Shown piece by piece: positions 59,258 through 64,000 of a stretch of DNA of 64,000 bases; positions within the stretch are counted from its first letter, which is position 1; every line of letters begins with the position of its first letter. Location of the stretch: assembly GCF_037179485.1 (NCBI RefSeq), contig NW_027040691.1, forward strand, positions 5,001 to 69,000, given 5' to 3'. The translations under genes were made by a program, and so were the position numbers. The notes beneath the pieces are model-generated. The model was given only the letters and a program-made list of their open reading frames with translations, was not told the origin of the DNA and made no database searches. The DNA is from Ochlerotatus camptorhynchus (lineage: Eukaryota; Arthropoda; Insecta; Diptera; Culicidae).

Positions 59258-61343
59258 AAGCCGGTTCACCGTGGGGTCACTCACGGTGAACGGCCTACTG
59301 CTCGGACACGGTGCCACACACTGCCGTATGGCCACTCGCTGCAACAAATGTGGCAAACAACCTTCCGACGGCTGCATAAGCATGAAGAAAGCGAACCCCA
59401 AATGCATCAACTGTGGGGCAGAACATCGGGCCACAAACAAGACCTGCCAGAATCGAGCGGATTTCTCGCCAATACATCAGAAAGCCTCCATAAATAACTA
59501 GCGCGCTCGCAGGAAGGTTCCAGACAACAATGGGCTGAACTTTCCACGGCTCCCTATACCAGTGTTTCCACCGCTGCCACTCAACAATCGTCTGGCTGCT
59601 GCTGCTGCTGCAAACACGAACCAGCAAACGACTGCTGCACTACGTTTGGAACCCTCCCCGGCCCTTGGTCTTAACTGGCGGAACTACAATCCAACGACAA
59701 CACTAACGCTTCATACTCACCGGAGCAGTTGATCCGTCTATTCGTCATTGAATGTGGCCTGTGAAACCATCAACGTAGCAAGTTGTAACGCTTGTTCACT
59801 CAAGAGTAAAAACATCGAGTTCATTGACTTCCTCAACGGACGAAACATTGACATTGCCGTCATTACCGAAACGCACCTGAAACCCGAGATAAGTGTCTTC
59901 CTTCCTGACTTTCAGCTCGTGCTGCTTGATAGAACCAGCTCCAGGGGATGAGCAGTGGCTATAAGGAGGAACATATGCTGCCGACTACTGCCAATTTCCC
60001 AGCTGAAAGTCATCGAAGCCGTAGGGGTGGAAGTCTCCACTTCTATCGGCTCCATTTCCATCATTGCGGTCTATTGCTCCAAGCAAGTCAAGACATCATC
60101 AAGCTCACTCGGAGGAGCGAGAAGTGCTTCATTGCTGGTGATCTCAACGCTAAACATCAAGCTTGGGACAACAGTTGCCGCAACTAAAACGGAACCATCC
60201 TAAACAACGATCTGCAAGAAGCTCGCTACAACATCTTTAGCCCGGACACTCCCACCCGATTGAGTCGGTCCGGTGTTCACGCTACCATCGATACTTTCAT
60301 CAGCAATATGGACAACAACATCGCTCAACCTATCACCTATTAGAAATTCAGCTCGGACCACTATCCGGTGGTGGCCGAAGTGGTTCCTCCGTGAACCGAT
60401 TTGTAGCTTCACGGCGCAACTACCATCGTGTCAACTGGAGTCAGTTCCAACACTGCGTCGACACCGCGGTTAACTACGATGTCCAACCGGAATCGTCCGA
60501 GGACGTTGACTAGTGTCTGTGTTTCATCGTAGAGGCGAGCCAGTATCCAAACAAGTGAGAAATACTCTGAACCTTGACAGATATACCAACTCCGTAACAC
60601 CATCCGAAGGCGGTACCAACGCTCTGGTCTGCCTGTCCATAAGACCAATTGCAATCGCCTTACCAAAATTATCCAAGCCAGGATGGTATGATCCGCTCTC
60701 TCCCAGATTGTGCTAAGCCGTTCTAGAAACTTACCAACATTCTTAAAAACAAGCCTAGGTCCATTCCAACACTCATACCGCTGAATCGTTCCGACGATTC
60801 AGTGGTTCATCTGATAACCCCTGTAGAGAAAGCTGCAGCGATAGGTCAACACTTCGTCAGCTCCCACAATCTCGGACAGAACAGCATAAGTCCACACAAG
60901 TCTGCGGTTGCTGAGAACGCAAACAACCTCCATCAGATTCCCAACATCTTTCCTGAGGAATCCAAGATCACAGCTGACGAACTGTTGGCCTATATCTAAT
61001 CATCAACAGATATGAAGGCCCCAGGTTTCGACAACATCGTCAATCTGGAACTAAAGACATTTGAAACCTGGTAAGGATCCTTCCTCTCCTTCAAGTTACC
61101 GACCCATCAGCCTTCTCTCAGGGTTGTCCAAGCTGTTAAAAGGGCATTTTACAGCCGGCTTCCAACGGCTGCCGAAGAAAACAACATCTTACTCGAGGAG
61201 CAGTTTCGTTTTCGAAAAGGTCGATCGATCGTCCACCAACTGACCCGAGTAACAAACATTCTTAGACGGAATAAGGCTGTTTCTAAAACATCTGCTATGG
61301 AATTGTTAGACGTTGAAAAGCGTTTGACAATGTCTGACATGAT

Positions 61344-61910
61344 TTTTTTTTCCTCTGTTCGGGACCTCACACTACTGCGACCAGTAAATTGATCTATTGT
61401 AGTATATCCCGAGTCCTTAGTTTAGTGCATGTCATATTACTCTATCACTATTGAGAAATGATGAAGTATTCGATTTTTTTTACAGTTGCCACTCTTGCAT
61501 TTATCGCAAGGATCCGACTCTACTTGAAAGGTCCCGCTATTTATACCCTTCGGAGTGTTGAAACACCCTCCAAAGGCGCGCCCCTTTGTCAGTCAAAATT
61601 GGATTCCTTAGCAACAAAATTAAGGTATGACACCGATAATGACCGTGCATCAGAACCCTAGTCTTAACCACTTCAAACTAGGGAACAACGAATAGAAGAT
61701 TAGGAATCACATAGATGAAGACAACTAACTCATTTTTTTCCTTGTTTCAAGATCATCCTCGGTAGACAAAGCCGAGTCTTGTCACTATCAACAAGGCATA
61801 AAAAGTAACAAGGACTAAGATGTGTTCCTTGGATTACTGGAAAATCCTGTTCCCTTAGTTTGAAGTAGTCAGGACTAGGAATCGGTGGTAGATCTTACAT
61901 CCCGTAACGT
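61344..61910. other. Unassigned sequence at the left of the CR1-like insertion
   Basis: Starts with a T-run (TTTTTTTTCCTCTGTTCGGG), which could be the poly(A) end of a minus-strand retroelement. No coding. It separates the Jockey RT break from the first recognisable CR1 segment. Confidence 0.4.
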
Positions 61911-61919
61911 ACCACGAAA

Positions 61920-63583
61920 AGGTGATCTACCCACGTTACGGGGAGTCTGACATGATGGTCTGCCGCTTGTTCTCCAACAAGTTTGCAAGTGTTTTCTCTG
62001 ACGAGAACTTAACCAACGAATACGTGACTCTAGCAGCAAGCAACGTTCCACTTTCCGGTCAGGCTCTGGGTGGAATTGTTGTCAACGCTGAAGTGATAAC
62101 GACTGCCGCACTAAAACTAAAGCCTTCTATCAACCCTGTACCGGATGGTGTCCCTTCAGTCTTTCTGAAGAAGCATATCGCTAACTAACTGTCACCGCTA
62201 CAACATCTGTTCCGATTTTCCATATCGTGTGGCATTTTTCCATCGAACTGGAAATTTGCGCATATGTTCCCTGTGTATAGAAAGGGTAGTAAACGGAACG
62301 TGGATAATTATCGTGGAATTACATCGTTGTGCGCAATTTCGAAGTTATCCGAGTTAATCATCATAGAGCCTCTGCTCTCCCATTGCAAGCAGTATCTAAG
62401 TGAAGATCAACATGGCTTCACCTCTAGTCGATCTACTACTACGAATCTACTGTGTCTGACATCGTACATCACGCAAAGTATGGTTGAAAGGTCACAAACA
62501 GACGTCATCTACACTGACTTGTCTGCTGCCTTCGATAAGATAAATCACGCCATCGCGATCGCCATATTGGATAGACTTGGGATTAGCGGAAATCTCTTGA
62601 GATGGTTTCGTTCATATCTCGCCGATCGTCAGTTAGTGGTAGCCCATGGTGACTGCCAGTCCGACATTTTTGCAGCTACGTCAGGAATAGCTCAAGGAAG
62701 TCATCTGGGTTCGTTGATTTTCTTACTCTACTTCAATGACGTGAATTTAGTTATCGAAGGTTCACGACTATCGTATGCAGACGATCTCAAAATCTACTTA
62801 CGGATCTGCTCGATCGATGATTGTCAATTCCTCCAACGTCAGTTTGAAGCGTTTGCCAGCTGGTGCCATTTGAACCGAATGACAGTAAATCCTGCGAAGT
62901 GTTCAGGCATCACTTTTACCCGAAAGAAAGAACCAGTTATTTTTCACTATGCTCTCCGGGACACCATTATTGAACGTGTGAGCCATGTTAAAGATCTATG
63001 TGTCATCCTGGACTCTCAACTTACATATAAGCAACACATCTCGTACGTCGTCGACAAGTCGTCAAGGACATTGGGCTTTATCTTCAGAACAGCTAAGAAT
63101 TTCTCCGACATCCATTGGCTCAAGTCACTGTATTGTTCCCTGGTACGTTACATTCTAGAATATTGTTCTGTAGTTTGGAATATTGTTCTTTGGTTACCTT
63201 GGAGGAGAGACCCGTTTCATTTGCCCAGCTATGAAAGTCACTGCCAGCTGATTGACTTGGAGCCTCTTCGCACCAGAAGAGATACTTCAAAAGCCCTGCT
63301 TGTCGCGGACACGTTACATGGCAGAATTGATTGCATGGCAATCTTGGAGCAAGTAAACATTAACGTCCAACCCCGAATGCTTCGTAACAATGTTATGCTG
63401 AGAATGCCACTACGTAGGACAAACTATGCAATCAACGGTGCAATAGGCGGACTGCAGCGAGTATTTAACCGAGTTTCGTTAGTATTCGATTTTCACCTGC
63501 CACGACTAACACTTCGGAGACGTTTCTCTTCATTCTTCTCCAGAAATGGAAACAGTCAACGATCATGTTTTAATGTTTTGTAG
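61920..63583 (+). pseudogene. CR1-like reverse transcriptase ORF, partly open
   Basis: A short first frame (61922-62188: FSNKFASVFSDENLTNEYV, PDGVPSVFLKKHIAN) ends in a stop. The second frame, 62264-63583, is open for 439 residues: NYRGITSLCAISKLSELI, EDQHGFTSSRSTTTNLLCLT, QTDVIYTDLSAAFDKINHAI, an altered motif GIAQGSHLGSLIF where the family has GIPQGSHLGPLIF, the catalytic SYADDLKIY, and HVKDLCVILDSQL. Near 63180 an in-frame deletion removes the segment equivalent to 41710-41790 of the other copy. The endonuclease is absent. Probably inactive despite the long open frame. Confidence 0.8.
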
Positions 63584-64000
63584 TTTTAACTTATGACTTT
63601 AATTTTAATTTTAAGTTAAACCATCATTGGGACCGTATCGAGTCTGTTGATGCTGACAAATAAATAAATGGCCTGGTGTACAAGTTGCATCGATACGAGC
63701 TTCCGATCTTCCTCGTGAAGATCATACAAAATCATCTATCGGTCAAGACGTTCAAGGTATCCCTGAATGGCTTCACATCCTTTAACATCGGTGCAGGTGT
63801 GCCCCAAGGAAGTATCCTTGGGCCCATCCTGTTCAATCTATTCACCTCCGATATGCCGGCTTTCCCTGATTTGACTTTGTTCGCAGACGGCACATCCATC
63901 GTCTACAAGGGTAGGGTCATCGGAGCTCTGACTACCAAACTCCAGAGAGGCTTGGATGTCCTGTCTGAGTATTTCAACAGCTGGAAGATCCGTATCAACG

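Larger units (their letters stand above)
56424..59690 (+). pseudogene. Jockey LINE B ORF1, split by the R1 insertion
   Basis: Left part: MPPFFVKGFPPGLREQIYFY, a domain with KPLKVVVREVP, ending at FHIVVQWEQYKPVHR (56764). Right part after the insertion: zinc knuckles GHGATHC, CNKCGKQPSDGC and CINCGAEHRATNKTC, a DFSPIHQ segment and a Pro/Ala-rich tail. A frameshift lies just after the insertion point and a stop near 59500. In the family this is the RNA-binding protein. Confidence 0.7.
61344..63669 (+). mobile_element. CR1-like LINE insertion in Jockey LINE B
   Basis: The insertion lies between the Jockey codons for NVWHD and GLVYK. Its right end is GACAAATAAATAAAT, a simple-repeat tail typical of CR1 and related clades. 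No target duplication could be fixed. The left 570 bases may be a separate insertion. Confidence 0.75.
56400..64000 (+). mobile_element. Jockey-clade LINE B, interrupted twice, running off the window
   Basis: Element sequence is present at about 56400-56764, 59272-61343 and 63670-64000. The first gap is an R1 LINE with a 14-bp target duplication; the second is a CR1-like insertion. Motifs of ORF1 and ORF2 continue across both gaps. The 3' end lies beyond the window. The 5' end is probably truncated, since an in-frame TAG lies just before the first ATG. Confidence 0.8.
59748..64000 (+). pseudogene. Jockey LINE B ORF2 (endonuclease and RT), broken and interrupted
   Basis: Starts MNVACETINVASCNACSLKS; the W expected in the ASWNACS motif is C. 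ITETHLKPEI is followed by a stop near 59949, then frame changes. RT blocks: MKAPGFDNIVNL, SYRPISLLSGLSKL, then shifted QFRFRKGRSIVHQLT and LLDVEKRLTM. The CR1-like insertion follows at 61344-63669. RT resumes GLVYKLHRYELPIFLVK, GAGVPQGSILGPILFNLFTS and LFADGTSIV. The active site is FADG instead of FADD, so a catalytic Asp is lost. Confidence 0.75.

Overview
The window looks like repeat-rich nuclear DNA of a mosquito, most likely a culicine (Aedes-like) genome. The evidence is the repeat content: an ITmD37E mariner, a Juan-like Jockey LINE, CR1-, R1-, RTE- and L1/Tx1-like LINEs, a BEL/Pao and a Copia fragment, tRNA-derived SINEs, many MITEs and long decayed minisatellites. I found no host protein-coding gene, no true RNA gene, no CRISPR array and no operon. 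All recognisable coding sequence belongs to transposable elements (TEs), and nearly all of it is broken. The exception is a mariner transposase at 49453-50463 (minus strand), which is open from ATG to stop inside an element with perfect ends.

Layout. 1-258: a tRNA-SINE cut by the window edge. 1145-1565: a TIR element. 1570-2140: a decayed minisatellite. 2165-2620: the 3' end of a CR1-like LINE. 2640-5240: no recognisable gene. 5241-21290: remnants of an 11-bp minisatellite (AAAAGCTCAGT), separated by two MITEs, an L1/Tx1-like LINE (6566-10981), a Mutator-like fold-back (11002-11765), a minus-strand BEL/Pao (about 12865-17483) and a 2.8 kb perfect TCTG array (17484-20277). The series ends in a homogenised variant array (AAAAGTAAAGT). 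23866-27330: two relics of ITmD37E transposons, one of them split by a hAT-type MITE with an 8-bp target duplication. 27830-29965: a second Mutator-like fold-back with an R1 LINE fragment inside. 30060-30340: a complete tRNA-SINE with a 15-bp duplication. 32041-34715: an RTE-clade LINE split by an unassigned 1.16 kb retro-insertion that has a target duplication of about 24 bp and a TAGAC tail. 34716-39077: mostly unassigned. 39090-39385: a second SINE family. 40622-43100: CR1 and Copia fragments. 43155-43387: a hairpin MITE. 43529-47203: Jockey element A. 48002-53680: a Juan-like LINE containing the intact mariner. 55419-55740: a third SINE copy. 56400-64000: Jockey element B, with an R1 LINE (itself split by a MITE) in ORF1 and a CR1-like insertion in the RT.

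How the parts relate. This is a layered record of insertions, not a pathway. Target-site duplications fix several events exactly: mariner into Juan, hAT MITE into mariner, R1 into Jockey, MITE into R1, unknown retroelement into RTE, and two SINEs into unique sequence. LINEs supply the reverse transcriptase that SINEs would need, and intact mariner or hAT copies elsewhere would supply the transposase for the MITEs.

Limits. Clade names rest on motif recognition by eye. No database search, alignment or repeat library was run. Element edges without a target duplication are approximate.
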